From Ceratothoa steindachneri (Eukaryota > Arthropoda > Malacostraca > Isopoda > Cymothoidae), in NCBI GenBank assembly GCA_963969495.1, contig OZ018318.1:96377413-96441412 (forward strand): 64,000 nt of DNA, read 5' to 3'. Every line of letters starts with the position of its first letter. The stretch's first letter is position 1. Below the pieces are notes generated by a model, which was not told where the DNA came from, did no database searches, and saw only the letters and a list, made by a program, of their open reading frames with translations. Both the position numbers and the translations under genes were made by a program. Shown here piece after piece: positions 36,111-49,553 of the stretch.

Positions 36111-39100
36111 TTTAAAATTAAATGGGTAGCATGTATTGATGTTAACGTTCACATAAGGCCCCAAACAAATAGCGAATTGGCGATTATATTTTCTGCGCTC
36201 TGAAATTATTTTTTCTGAAATTTCTTCTGGGACCTAATATGAACGTGTTCTTTGAATTTCTGCATTCTAATCTAGTTTGTCTGTGACAAAATACGCAATG
36301 AGCCTTAAGATTTTTTTAGTGAAAACTTAGAAACTGTTAATTTTTTAGAGCTAGTCTTATATTTTCATAGATATACTTGATATATTTTCCATGCATTCTA
36401 ACATGGAGTATCAATGACAAAGGCCAACATAGGAAACAACCACTTTTTTCTCCAAAAAACAACCTTTCAGTACCTATCTTTAATCAAACATGACCACACT
36501 ACCCACAAATTTAATCGTATACTAAATTAACCTTTGGACTTGGAAGCGTTTATTTGTTCTCTTTTTATCGACTCAAAAATCACGTTTGACGGAAGAGATT
36601 GGATGAATTCCAAACCATTTTTTTCCGAGGGCAAAATGTTATTTTTGTCCCAATTAGCGATTTCAAGTCCAGATGTAGTTTTAATAGACATTGCACCAAG
36701 CCAATTCTTTATCATCCCTTTCGGGTTATTTACTGATAATAGGGTAACAAAATATCCCATTTTCATAAGTTACTCGATAAGAGTCAAACAAGTTACAAAA
36801 TAATCAAAGTATAATTTGTACGATATAACTTTTGCCAGAGTTGAAAGAATGTGCAGAAGAACTCAACCTCGATGCCTGTAAGTTTGTTCTTCCTAAAGTT
36901 GACTTGCCTTTGAACTTACTTTCAGAATGATATAAATAAGATACCTAAAAGAGTAATGCAATCCTAGCATAATTTTATGCAAATCTAATTGATTTTCTGT
37001 GAATGTATTGCTTTTAACCATGCCTCTTATAATACAATATTATTGTCTCATTATTTTGAGGTCAAGATACTTTTTAAAAACTATGTATGAAAAGGAAATT
37101 TGATCGAAGAAACGTTTAATTTACAAGTATAGCAAATTTATCATTTTCTAGGAGTTTAAAATTATCAGAGCTATTAAGGAATTGATCAATTTCCAATGAT
37201 AAATATCCAGGCCTTATTGATTATAAAAAAATACAAAATAAAATAAAATTTGTAAGTAGTAGTAGTTTTCGACTTTTCTTTGCTAAATGGAAATAATATC
37301 GTTCAAAAACATTATTATCATCATTTTCATTTGAATTATGTTTAACTTTTTTAGGACATAAAATAAAAGAAATGGTGAGCATCAAGTAACTTTTATTTAC
37401 ATGCATTTAAATTCAGAGAATGTTACCTCAAAAGTGTTGAAAGAAAATAACATTTGGGATAAAGAAAAAAATTGTTCGATATACAGAAATATATTTAAAG
37501 GCTTGAGATAACATTTAAACTATAGCACTTGTTTGTGCCACTTTTCTGCGGTGATTTTTCATTTTTTTAATAATAATAGATTTTTACTCTGGTAAAACAC
37601 TCAGCAAGAAACAAGGGCTACATTCACGGATGTTTCTCTTGTACTTTCGGTCGGATAAGAATGGCATACTTAATTTTGAAGATCCTAATCCGAATCAGAA
37701 TATTGCTAGAGAGGTTTACTCTTGTCAGTTTCCCTCTTGATATAGAGTAGTTGAAGAAAAAGGCAAGCATTAATCTATAGACGAAGATTGCTCTTTCATC
37801 AAGAAAGCGGTCGACATCTTATCGAAAATGACCCCATAAAAAAAGTTTTTTTTCGATTTCATCCTGAATACTGACTAGCCTTAGCTCAATAAAATTGATA
37901 TCTTTGAAGGAGTTTAGAGAAGCATCTGACGAGAATTACGAATAAATGAAATAATAGTTATTTATATATAATTAACTTCTAATTTCTATCTCCAAAATAA
38001 TGATAAACAGTAAAATGCGCGCATACGTATCAGATAAACCTATTATGTAGAATTCCTCAATTTTCCTTTAAAAATGAGCAATCGCTCCGACATGCACTAC
38101 CTACATATGTAAGTATCTGTGTGAGCCATTTCTATTCAGATGCTTTTGAGCTTTAATACCCCTAATAGATGGCAATATTGACACGGTTGCTCAGTTTTCG
38201 CAACGTGTTACCATTTATACTGTAAAATAAGGAACAATATCTGGCGCTTTATGCATCCTTTGTTCATTCACTTTTGAAATATTATGCTCAATGTCTCGAT
38301 CTTCCATTGTCAATAATATTCCAATGTTTCGATGGTGCATTTTTAGGTAACTTACAACATTTACAATCTGAGAAATAAAATTAATTATGTGATTTGACTA
38401 GCGGAACTTGGTTCACCATTTTCCTTGGCTATAATAAACTTGCATAATCTATACATTTAGATTGAAAAAGTTTACAAATCTCAAACCTTTTGTTAATATG
38501 AATCCTGAGAATTTCTTTTAAAGTAAAAACTAATATTATTGTTACGATTCCAAACTGGAAGGGAAGCATTTACCTCTAATCTTGGAGTTGACATATAAAG
38601 TGATAAGGATACAATTAATCGGGATGCATTTTCAGTTGCAGAAGTATGAAACAGCTAAAAACAATCATTTATATATATGTATAGTTGATAAAGATTTGAA
38701 GAGCTAAGGAATATTATAAAAGATAAAACTAAATTGTTATATAATGTTTTTAGTCGCAGAATACAATCAAAAAAGCAAAATGATTCGTGCTCTCTCCTTT
38801 TCCCGCTTTTTCTATTTATATAATCAGACAACCTACATACACCCTGCACGTACCTATCTGGTATAGAGGCAGGTAAGTATTAGAAATCTCTGAATCACAA
38901 AAAAGTGATATAAACGTTGGCCCTTGGTCAAAATAAATCATGGGTAAGTGAAAAGGTGTCAACCCTTTGAATTTTCAGTACTAATCATAACTCAAAAACG
39001 ATACGCTGCTGTACAGGACCACAAACTAGATATCAGTAGGTAGGCGGGGGTCAAAACGTGATAGAATTTCAGTGGATTACGGGTATAAATAGGTAAAAAG

Positions 39101-39305
39101 GGGTGATGAACTGCCTACAAACAACATTTGGGCTTCCTAAACTGCCATTAACTCCAGTAACTAGAATTTAATAAATATAAAATAGAATATTCAGTAAAGG
39201 CGGAAATATTACCTATTTTAAACAATTTTAAATCTTTCTACCAAAATGCTAATAAAACTAATTTTATTGATTGCAAATAGATTTATTTTGACACATTGGC
39301 ATTCA
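36111..39305. other. Unassigned AT-rich stretch, 3.2 kb
   Basis: No element recognised. The minus-strand frame 36527-36766 (79 codons) has protein-like composition, with NNPKGMIKNWLGAMSIKT, but it is stop-bounded upstream, lacks clear splice sites and matches nothing I know. Otherwise AT-rich DNA only. Confidence 0.45.
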
Positions 39306-39720
39306 TTAGTAAGCAGTTTGCCCACCTTGAGCATCCATAAGTGTTTTAATACTTCTTTGCATGTCATTGATCAATCTTTTGCACATTTCTCGCAGTCGCT
39401 TAGATCTGAACCAAACTTCACTGAGACGGCATATGAGTTGCTGTTTGGTCGTGTTGAGCTCTGTGTGTATTTCATCTTTCAGCACACACGGTAAACTTGC
39501 AATCGGATTTATGTACGGGAAAATTAGCGGCAAAGGAAGCGGTTGAACTCTATTTTGTGCACAACATGCCTTCACTGATTTTGTTGTTTGACATAGGGCC
39601 GAGTCTTGCTGGAAAATCAAAATGTGTCGCCATACCATTCCGTTATTTAAGGCAGTAAACGACCTTAAAGAACTTAGATATACTTTTCTTAGTTCATAGT
39701 TTTCTCAACAAAGTGAACTT
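39306..39720 (-). pseudogene. Tc1-like transposase, C-terminal half
   Basis: The open part 39306-39638 (110 residues) reads LIFQQDSALCQTTKSVK, the second catalytic Asp region of Tc1 transposase (family form FQQDNxPxHxAK). A damaged WPxxSPDLNPIE block follows (IFPYINPIA), then RLSEVWF, MCKRLINDMQRSI and a terminal KTLMDAQGGQTAY (family form VIKAKGGxTKY). Upstream in other frames is FVEKTMN-EKY (39660-39710). The DNA-binding half and the inverted repeats were not found. Confidence 0.85.
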
Positions 39721-40814
39721 CAACTTGTTATATGCATTGAAATGGGTCTCAAAACGATGATTTTCATTTGAAATTTTAGTGTTTTCCGGAGACAATCAGT
39801 GATCAATTATTGTAAAGCCCCCTTCGTACACTCTGCAGGTGGTGGTTACAAAGCACTCCAATGGTTGATTCGTCAGGGACAACTACCAGCAATGGTAGAA
39901 AGTACAAAATAAATAGTTGAACAGCTATCTAATTATTGGAAGCACCATTTAAGTAATGGAACATCAAATAAGCTTTATGGTTGAAAAGATTGGACTCATT
40001 ACAAAAATGAGGTACTGTTAAAGTTAGTAGATATTGATGCTTCTTCATGAATTAAAGGTAAATGGTTACCTAAATGTGTCATTCTTACCTTTAGTCATTG
40101 TTCTTGAGTCCACTTAAGATTATTCTTTGCCCAGGAATAGTGTGCCCTCATCATTGTTTTCGTGAGTCAGGGCTTCTTCTCTGGCGATATTATTCTAATC
40201 GAGCTTCAAAAAGCTTAACATCACTCTTCTTCGCGCAAGGTAAACATCCTCTGATCCCAGATGAACAGAAATCTTCCTGCAAGATGTTCTTCTGTTCGTA
40301 AAGGCCTGTTGTATTATTTTTCGATCTGTTCTTGGATTCCTTATTCGTTTTCGTATACATTCTCATAGCCTTTTTTTGTTTTAATTTTGACTATTATGAT
40401 TTTTTTCTTAATAACACTAAATGTTTGCGTTGAAATACTTAGGTTTTTTTCCTATTTGTTTCTGTTTTAAATTAGTTTCTTTCTGTTTACCCCTTTTGGT
40501 TCAATACATTTATAGCTAAAAAAATACCCGAAACACATATAAACACTATTGTTAACAGAAAACATCCTATTTGCATTCTAAATCAAAGATCCCAACTGAC
40601 TCACGCAACTGCCTGTGACTTCATTTAAGAGGACGTACGCAATTTATAGGAAGCTGTGCAAAAAAATATCTCCGATTTCATCATTTTTTTAACAGTGTAT
40701 TAATATTGTCGTAGAATTGTTTATAGTCTGGTCCAATAATTATTCTAGTCCTTGATCTGGACACATGGCTTTTGATTGAGTCAGTGGTATTGACCCTATG
40801 ACTCAATCCTACGA

Positions 40815-40816
<2 letters not shown>
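39721..40816. other. Unassigned
   Basis: Mixed AT-rich sequence with no recognised domain. Confidence 0.45.

Positions 40817-40867
<51 letters not shown>
40817..40867. repeat. (TA)n microsatellite
   Basis: A TA tract of about 50 bp, slightly imperfect at its right end. Confidence 0.95.
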
Positions 40868-41079
40868 GGTAGGCTTTAATTCCTACTGAACGTGCGAAAG
40901 CTGGTTAGAGGCGTGTTGTGTCGTAGCCAGGATTCTCACTATAAAAGTCCCACTTGTTACTAGGGGAGGTTTGTGATTGTTGAATACTAAAAGGGAAAAA
41001 TACAGATTAAATCAATTAGCCGAAGGGATGCTTAATTAAAGTGTTGCCAAGGGTACGTCAAAAGGGAGAAGCCACAAAT

Positions 41080-41880
41080 AAACACACGTACTCAAAATAA
41101 ACTTAACTTTACACAAATATAATAATTAGCAATAGTTAACAGGCAAAATTAAGGATTAAATATTAAACAATGACGTTAAGCGTCTAGATTTATATTGACT
41201 CAATGGAAGTATCAATCACGGTTAATTAATTAGGTAATTTAAGAATAGAGGGACACTTGGTTTACAGATTACCATTAATTGATGGATTGGAGAGACGACC
41301 ACTCGTGTCCAGATGGGGTGGTTCGGTTGGCGTTAACACGAGTTCTCGGGGAGAGGGTGGATAAGACGACGGGTTCGGGGCTGCTGGCTGCAGTTCCGGT
41401 TAGTTCACTCCTAACTGGATGTGACACTAACAAATAGTAACTTCCAGTAACTATTTAGATGTTCCATTTCTTACTAAAGTTACGTTGAGCAACAGAGCGT
41501 ACTCTTCTAGTCACAGACTATGAGGGGCGGGAGCTAAATCCAGGAACAATTTTAGACAGCGACCAAGTTGACTCGACGGCGCATTGGTAGTCGATACGTT
41601 ACTGAAACGACTCTCGTCCAACGTGAGGATTACGCGAGTAGATTTGGGACACTGCTGCTGAGAGGTAAACGGCGATGTTATTTATATCACGGATTGTGGG
41701 AAATCGAGACAAAGATCCCATTCACGACAATTCGCTTATCGCCGCGCCTTCCGGACTATCTCCATGCTATCATAAAGAAGGCAAATAAGATTTAAGCTTT
41801 TTTGTGAGATACGCGTTCTTTCTTCCGAGGTCCTGTCGCCAGTTGGGGGAATGGTGGGAGGAAAGACAGGGGGGGGGGCG
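41080..41880. other. GC-rich segment ending in a G-run
   Basis: It starts with AAAATAAACTTAACTTTACAC, continues AT-rich, then turns GC-rich from about 41280 and ends in ten consecutive G residues at 41869-41878. It is non-coding as far as I can see. The layout resembles the segments at 50440-51400 and 59700-61130. A shared long-terminal-repeat origin is possible but unproven. Confidence 0.35.
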
Positions 41881-42381
41881 AAGGTCAACTCGAACGACAA
41901 ATCTCTTTCGTTTCCATGATTGTCTGGTGGCATGTAAGTATGTACGTTCCATACCCTCACAAATATCATAAAACCATTTTTTTTAAATAATAAAATATAT
42001 GGTCACCCATATTGGGGGGACCAGGGACCACATTCAAACATTGATCTTTTGACCATTTAAAAAATTCAAATCAATTAGACTACTGAAGGAAATTAAAGAA
42101 TTTAGGGGTTATATGTCATATACCCCAAATGCGTTTAAACACTGGTTATTTTTTCTGAAATATTTTCAGGGGGGGTCCATCCATAACTCAAAATATATGA
42201 ACTAATTCAAAAATACTAAACCTTTTTTCTGCACGCTGTTTTTTATTCGATTATAATAGGCCAATAAATAAGGACTCACCAGTCCTTTATTCATCAATAT
42301 TTCAACATTGGAAAAAAAATATGAGTAACAGAAAATTAACACTTGCGACACGTCATCAACTATCCACGGCATTCCATAGTA

Positions 42382-42575
42382 TAAGCTTCCATATTTTTGT
42401 TTTCTTCCTAATAATTTCTTTTTCTGATTGGTTTCTGATCCCCCTTTGACTGTATTACAGGAGAGATGGGTGCCAGAGCTTACCGCGCTGTTCATTGTTT
42501 CCAGATTCATAAGATATAATAAGCTCCTGGTCTCTATTTTGTTTCTTGTATTTCGGAGTTACTGACAAAGATCTA
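42382..42575 (-). repeat. 194-bp near-identical inverted duplicate, copy 1
   Basis: The reverse complement equals 52399-52592 over 194 bp with three mismatches and no gap. It contains the sequence that reads SVTPKYKKQNRDQELIIS in one frame, followed by a GTAAGC that looks like a 5' splice site. Sequence outside the 194 bp differs between copies. Confidence 0.92.
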
Positions 42576-43778
42576 TTTCTTTTTATCTATCAGGCTTGCT
42601 CCTTTTAAAATCCAGTTAGGTTGCTTTAATTCGAGTTGATCTTCCTCAGTAAACTTGCTTGTTCATAACCTTGTTGGAGTTAAGAGTAGCATGTTTAGCG
42701 ATGAATTCCAATCCTTTCAAACTGACGAATTTAGTCTTCATCGTTTTGTTCCATATTTTTGAGTGAAAACTTTCATTTACATTCTGTATTAGTACTCTTA
42801 TACATTTTTCGAGCAATTTTTTTAGGGTCAGACTCTTTTAAAATTATCTTTATTTTCCGTCGACGGACTACTATTAATAACTTGATAATTCACTAACTAA
42901 AAAAGATATAAGCCTGAAAACCTGTATCGTACTTTATGGAACATAGACGATATATTTTATAGGATAAAATCTCATAAACGTAAATTTTACCAGATTTCAC
43001 CCTGTCAACCTCTATGGTCCCCTTAAATGGCCCACTGCAGTCTTGTTCCTTGAAATCAATGAAATTGGTTTCCCTGGCTTTGTTGTAGTCAATAAAATAA
43101 AATTAAAAGAAAAAAATGTTATAAAAATCGAGAGAAGTTATGCATTATATATGTGTTAAAATAGTGTTAAAACTTGAAAGTAAAAAGTGAAAAGTTTTGG
43201 TTTTACTTTGATTTATTACACTCCATCAGAGAAAACTAATTAATTTTATGATCTGTTATTTAATTTTCTTAAAATAATTGCTATAATTACGAGTATACTC
43301 TGTATCCACAAAAGTTCTCCTTGCTTTTAATCGCTTATCAAAGTTATTATTATAGCATGATAATTGGATTAAGAAAGATTCTTCTAAAGAGAAAGCTTAA
43401 AAGTTTTATTATATTCTAAATATGTTCAAAGTAACGTCCCTATGCATTCTTACAGTTCACAAAACAGGATAGGAAGTAATAATGAATCAGTAAGAAGTGA
43501 TTAAAATATGCAAAATTTTTATGGTCAAGCTGTATTGTTTATATATTGAACAAATGCAATTAAACGAATAATTTAAAAAAATTATTTAATTTTTACTATT
43601 TTATTCAGTATCCGTCATTCCAATAATTAAAAGAAGAACGGGTTTTGTAAAAATTCTGTTACACTCGGATTTTTCTCTTTCGAAAGGCATGATAAAAAGA
43701 TTTCAAACAAATTAAAATTCTACTTTTCTATCACGTATCTTGAAAAGCGTCTTTTCCATTGTGTGAAAGGGTACCTAA
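42576..43778. other. Unassigned AT-rich stretch
   Basis: Nothing recognised. Confidence 0.45.
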
Positions 43779-44720
43779 ATGGAAGTGAAAGGAATCAAGA
43801 TCTCTTATCTCATGAGCGCGTCCCCCAACAAGTCCGACAACGGCAAGCGGCTAATCATCAGCCGGATGATCGTCGACCCAGCGTCAGATAGGTTGAAGAA
43901 CGAAAAAGACCTCAAAGATTGACCTCGTTCAGGTAGACATCTTATTACCAACTGTTTGGCTGTGCGAATGGCTTTGAAAAATGCTCCTAAGTTCAACGTT
44001 ACTGCGTTAGCGAAGCAGAAGAACATTTCGGTGTCTACGAAGTACATGGCATTAATGTGGAGATCTGTAAGAGCTTGAGAGAAATTGAAAGGCCTCAGCT
44101 TACCGACCTTGTTCGAGAACAACGTGGGAAGCACTGCCGTTGACTTTTTAAAGACTTAATGAATCATGGCAGTCTAATTTCCATTAATTCCTGACGAAAA
44201 CTCTACACGGCCGATCGGATTATCAACAAACATAACGACCGCTTGGTAAACTTGGGCGAGGACGTCTAAGAAATTAACCTCTTATTCAGGACTAAGCGCT
44301 GGTCCTCTTTAATGAGGCTCTGCTTGGTTTATTCAAATGGCAACAAGATGCCAGACCTGTGGTTCGAGGCCGGTTACAGAATCACGCTGGCGGATTACAT
44401 GGATAAATTGGCCGCAAAGTCCTGACCTGGCTGACAAATATCTCGAAAAATGCAGACTCTCATTCAGCAGGACGGTGCCGCAACCCACAAGGCCAAGACT
44501 GAGCAGGTGTGATTGTGGTCGAATATAAATATTTGGTCCAAGGATTGTGGCCACCGCAGTCACACGATCTCATTTTTCTTGACTACATAGTGCGGGGGCT
44601 TGTAGACGGTAAGCCCTGAAATATCCGCCACAGCAACGTCAAAGAGCTGAACTACCCCATCGATTGCGTGTGAGCCAGCTTGAAGAAAGACTTAGTCTTC
44701 AACGTCCCTCCTTGTTGATA
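43779..44720 (+). pseudogene. Tc1/mariner-superfamily transposase, lineage 2, copy M2
   Basis: The start MEVKGIKISYLMSAS matches EVKRIEITGLLPAGN in the 48.3-kb fragment. PRSGRHLITN (linker between the DNA-binding motifs), ALKNAPKFNVTALAKQKN and ISVSTKYMALMW follow. In other frames come ADRIINKHNDR (first catalytic region, Asp damaged), DLWFEAGYRITLADYMD and IQQDGAATHKAK with the second catalytic Asp (about 44471). Length is close to a full transposase. Many stops. This lineage has the WFEAGYRLT block, which the mariner at 31 kb does not. Confidence 0.78.
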
Positions 44721-45570
44721 GCGTCATTACGAGTGTAAAATATTTTTTTCAATACCGGGTACATACATTAAACGTACTTATATTTTACTCCCATTAATCA
44801 ATGTCATCAGTAGTTTCGGAAGCGAACCAAAGCAAGAGGTTTAAGTCATATCTAGATACAATTTAGGGACAACTATGCAAAATTGGCCCCTTAATATGTA
44901 GAAATTATCATCTCCAAAATAAAAAGTTAATTTTCAGGGAATTTTGGCATATCAAAGATATATGATATGCCATATTAAAAAAAAATATTTGAGGAACACA
45001 CTCGGATCCGGCTTCAAAGAAAACCTATAAAATAGGAATTATGATGACTTTGTTTTTGCATCTCACATCGCACTTACCAAATATTGCCCCAATGACAAAA
45101 TAACAAGTAGCTAAATTCATACGTGTATATCTGTCTCATATTTTGTAGTGGTGAACATGAGTAAGAATTCATTTTATCGTCTTAGACGACTTTCCAACCC
45201 CAGAAAGGCATCTTCAAACCACCCCACTTGGAAATTAGGCATCTAAGACGTGGAATGCGCATGTCTCTTTTATACTCAAATGCTTTTTGCGTAAATGTAA
45301 GGTTCTGATATAAACAAATAAGTTTTTCCCCGTTTACTTTAGGTAATATGAGAATATACTCGTATGTAGATATTACCACCATATTTTTGTCACTAACATT
45401 TATGCCACAAGAACTTTTTTAAGGAAGTTTTTGCAAGAATTTCAAAGCATGAAGACAAACAATCCTTAATTTAATTTCATTTTTATGTTATGACATAAGC
45501 AGCTCCAGTGCATATGATTTGGATAATGTCATGAAAATTCGTAATAATATTATATGCTACGAGGAGGGAA

Positions 45571-45572
<2 letters not shown>
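44721..45572. other. Unassigned
   Basis: A short minus-strand frame at 45182-45382 has no recognisable similarity. No other signal. Confidence 0.45.

Positions 45573-45620
<48 letters not shown>
45573..45620. repeat. (TA)n microsatellite
   Basis: A TA tract of about 47 bp. Confidence 0.97.
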
Positions 45621-45622
<2 letters not shown>

Positions 45623-45845
45623 TAGTCATAATTCAGAGAAGAGAATATTAAAGGAATCATTTTTCTTCGGTAAAATGTTTTTATTCAGAATTGCGAAAAA
45701 ATCCCTGAAATGGTGAGCATCGAACCAAGTACCCCTTTGATCTCCATTATGAAGTATTGTAAAAGTGCAGTTGCAATCTTTTGACACTCTCATAAAAGGA
45801 CTTAATGATGATTTTAACAGTTATAGTAGTTTTAATTTTAATCAA

Positions 45846-46300
45846 TGTGGAAGCCCTCGGAGGCGAGCACGCTCTCTAGGCGAGAACTGAAGTCCGCGTA
45901 CACATTACGGATGAAGATCTTACCAGATGTTGGTCCACACACTTTTGAAAGAGGACTTCAGCTCGTTTTGGTTGCAGTGGAGGACCATGCAATCCTTTCC
46001 CTTGAGATGCGTTTACACTTGGTACTCGATGGGATTGAGGTCAGGCGACTGCGGCGCCCAAAATTCCTTAGACCAGAAGTTCATGTTGGCTCCCATCCCT
46101 TCTTGCTTATATTTCACCGTGTTAGCTGTGACACCGTTATGCATAAATCTTATTTAGCCTATTTTCTCACCTTTCTCAATAATGGCAGTAGTTTCTTGGC
46201 CAAAATATGCCTGTAGTCGGCTGCGGTAAGTCTTTATTCGACGCGAGAGAGACAGGTATCATCTTCTCGCTAATCGAAGACACGACTCCGATTATCATAA
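45846..46300 (-). pseudogene. Lineage-2 transposase, C-terminal half (copy M3)
   Basis: Minus-strand frames read RLTAADYRHILAKKLLP, MNFWSKEFWAPQSPDLNPIE (the conserved PDLNP block) and a C-terminal VYADFSSRLESVLASEGFH. The latter aligns with VDFRSRLEHVLSTEGS of copy M4. The N-terminal half is absent here, but a matching N-terminal half lies on the same strand at 47805-48330, so the two may be one interrupted copy. Confidence 0.8.
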
Positions 46301-47800
46301 AGTTGGTCTGCTGATAATTACGTTAACGCTTTATCTTGAACTACCCTTAAAATTAGCCACCTCCCCTCCCTTTTTCTCTCTTTAATGCAATATCGTCAAA
46401 TTGTCAACTAAAGCTAGCTTGTTTTGTTTGCCCTCAGCGTATTCAGCCCCATGATCAGTTAACCTAGCCGTAAGCCACGTCGTATGTCTCATCGCTGCTG
46501 GAAAGTAAACGATTTTCCTTTCTAAATTGCTGCAGGTTTACCAGCTACCAAGCAACCTTCCTGTTAAATGCCATGCAAGGCGTAGTCATCCTAAGTATCC
46601 AACATAGGGCTTCTCCATCCCACTGGCCAATGGGAGAATCATTCATCAATGAGAAACAAGTGTTAAGGAACTTTTGTGGTCAACTGCAATCCCCTTCTTC
46701 TATCATCTCTTCAACTCCCTACTCTCAATGCCCACTCAAAATTCCCTAGACTTAAGGCCCTTTTCCAATCCCACGCTTAAACTTAAATCTAAACATCCCT
46801 GCCAATTTCAAATATCGTAATGCCTAATTCCTCTCGAAAATCCCCATTTCCCTGGAGTCTTCAAATTTTCGCACCTCGAAGGCTCATTCCAAATGTCCAT
46901 ACACACAGAGCTTACCAACATATCCCAGATCCCACTTAAAAGCACAAAAACTAACACCAATTCCTACATACTTACCTCTCAAACTCTATCAGGCATTTCA
47001 TATCTCAAGCCCATTTACCTATACCTTGGGCTTTCTATTTCCTAAAATAGTCGACCTTTTTATAAATCCCAGCAAATCCAAACCTTCAGGTGTCGTCTTT
47101 CTATTTTTGTTACTACACTTTGCTCTTAAATTAAACTTCTCTAATTTTGCCCTTATCTAATGAATCAACCTGATCGCCCTTTCCCAACTAGTGTCCCTGT
47201 TCTATCCTATTATAACTTAAGATTATGTGTTTCTAGACTAGCGAAAGCTTTTGGTTCATCTGATCTTTGCGGACAGTTTATATCTGCCCTCGTATCCAAG
47301 CTTTATTAATGGAATTCTTATTCTTCTACTTCTATTTCTACATCTCTCATTTTCCGCTAAAATTGCAGTAGTATATTAACTCCAAATGATTTCATACTTC
47401 TTTTACAGCTTAATATCACGCGAGATGTTTCTGTTTCCACGAAATATATATGGGCTGGTTAGAGCTGTAGGCAGCACACGGGAGCCATCTTTGTCCGGTA
47501 ATCATTGCTATATCACCCACACTCTATGTTTCCACTGATAGAGATAGAAAGATAGATAAAGTGTTAGAAAAGAGAGAGAGAAAGCGAAAAAACAGTTAAA
47601 AGGACAAACAAAAAGAAAGGCATAAATAGAAAAATGGAGATTGACGGAGCAGTAAAGATACGAATGTTGCGAATATGATAAATAAGATTACAAAGCAATT
47701 AAGTGAGAAACATAGAGAGAAATTGAGAGAAAATAAGGAGAAAAAGAGTAAAAGAGTAATATTTCCCTAAACAAATATAGAAAGAACCAGAAAGCCAGTT
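46301..47800. other. Probable insertion inside lineage-2 transposase copy M3
   Basis: About 1.5 kb of pyrimidine-rich (CT-rich on plus) sequence with no domain that I recognise. Its limits coincide with the break between the two transposase halves. Nature unknown. Confidence 0.4.
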
Positions 47801-47804
47801 AGTA

Positions 47805-48330
47805 AAAGTTGACCACAAGGTCGTTCAGCTTGATGAAGATAAGATCAACCAGGCAGGTTTATTTCCCCAGATAAATTGAGAATTCAATTGTCATTTCTCT
47901 TCAATTTGTTGAAAAGGCGACGACACAGATTCCCGTGTTGTTTTTGAATAAGGTCGGTGAACAGAGACCTGCCCAGTTGCCTCAAGCTCTTGGCGCCCTC
48001 CTACTTGACGCTTTGGACACCATCTTTTTTGAGCTTCGCAGCACTTTTGAAGGCCTTTTTAACATCAAAACGGTCGACAACTTAAGGTCTGCCTGAACGT
48101 ATTCATTTTTTGAAGTCTTTCCCGTTCTTGAGCCTCTCCGCAATTATGAAAACTGTCATCCGGCTGACGTTGCGCCGATAGGTGATGTCAAACTCCTTGT
48201 TTCCTGCAGGTAGAAGACCAGTTATCTCGATTCTTTTAACTTCTATCTCTACCCAGCTTTCCACAATGGAAAAGACATTTATATTACACGTGATTGAAAA
48301 GTACAACTTTAAGTTTGTTTGATGACACAT
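47805..48330 (-). pseudogene. Lineage-2 transposase, N-terminal half (copy M3)
   Basis: The open start 48103-48330 has VKRIEITGLLPAGN, FDITYRRNVSRMTVFIIAER and LKNGKDFKK, a helix-turn-helix of the mariner type. After one stop it continues IRSGRP, VVDRFDVKKAFKSAAKL, EGAKSLRQLG and NLCRRLFNKLK. A degraded first catalytic region (EINLPG in place of DEKxFTVD) ends near 47805. It lies in the correct order and orientation to be the front of the 45846-46300 fragment. Confidence 0.75.
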
Positions 48331-48627
48331 TTTCTATCTCACACGTAAATCTCTGAAAAGATGAAAAAACGAGTGTAACATAACTTTTAGAAAACCTGGT
48401 TGTAGCACAAATTTGATTGGCTGAATAAAAACTCGCAACTATTTTGCTCTATTTTTAACCTACTTTATCTTTGTAGGTGATTGAAATGTATTAGTTTAGA
48501 AGATCTTGCAAAATACACCTTTATTTCTAACAGGAAACAAAGGGTGCAAAATTGTCCTCAATCAGTTGAAAAAATTTAGATGACAAACAATTTATTTTTG
48601 TAACTTAGTGTAATGAATGAGAGAGAA

Positions 48628-48688
<61 letters not shown>

Positions 48689-49553
48689 ATAAGAGGAAAA
48701 TAAAGAGAGAGAGAGAGAGGAAGAGATTCAAATAGATAAATTGAGCGAGAAAGAGAGCTAGCTAGATAGATAGAGCTATAGAAGGAGAGAAATAAATAGA
48801 GAGAAAGCAAGAGAATGATATAGAACTGGAGGAAATAAGAGAGATATAGAGAGAACGATAGAGGAAGACAGAGAGTGCGAGAGAGAAAAAGATATAAAAC
48901 TTTGTATATTTGATATCATACGATAATCACTGTATGTAGAAAAGAAATTTATGTAAACTCAGAATATATTTTTCTATAAATTCTGTAGCTTTATAAATTT
49001 ATAGGTGATCTACCTTATTATTTATTTAGAAATATATTTTTCTTTTTCGCTGATATGATTCCATTCTTTGCAGAAATCAGTCCATCTACGAAAAGAAAAT
49101 CACTTAGTCTAAACGAAATTCGGAATTCATTCTCCTTTTATTGTATTTTGGAAAAAGAGGAGAGGTCGGCATTTTTTCATAGTTGAATTGAGTCTTGGAA
49201 TCAATTTATTGCGACAAAGTTGAGATATCTCCCAAATGGTTCCTAGAAATGGATTTTTTATGTTAACTCAAGCGTTGTTTCTCAAAAAAGGACTTAAGGA
49301 GGAGAATTATGCTTCGGATTTTACCGAGTATTGGGACTTTTTTTCTATCGAGAGCTACAATTTAACCAGGGTATACTAAAAATAGAGCAGCAATTAGGCG
49401 TAGGATAAAAATTTATGATCAACGTAAAACTTTATTCCTAAATAAATGTTAATTAAATGTCATTTTTCTTCCTCGCCATCTATAATTAATTAATATAATT
49501 AGTTTTGAATTATCAAACTAGGAAGTCCAAAAGGCGAATTAGAGTGAACAAGG
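48331..49553. other. Unassigned stretch with TA and GA repeats
   Basis: Holds the 48630-48890 simple repeats and AT-rich DNA; no gene. Confidence 0.5.
48630..48890. repeat. (TA)n followed by GA/GATA-rich low complexity
   Basis: A TA tract of about 57 bp (48630-48686), then 200 bp of purine-rich GAGA and GATA repeats on the plus strand. Confidence 0.93.

Noticed and set aside
36527..36803. Possible host exon on either strand
   Set aside because: Open on both strands, bounded by stops, without clear splice sites or known motif; mentioned only within the unassigned stretch.
43805..44134. 109-codon minus-strand frame
   Set aside because: Antisense of the M2 transposase helix-turn-helix region.
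45845..46216. 123-codon plus-strand frame
   Set aside because: Antisense of the lineage-2 transposase C-terminus, which has the PDLNP block on the minus strand.
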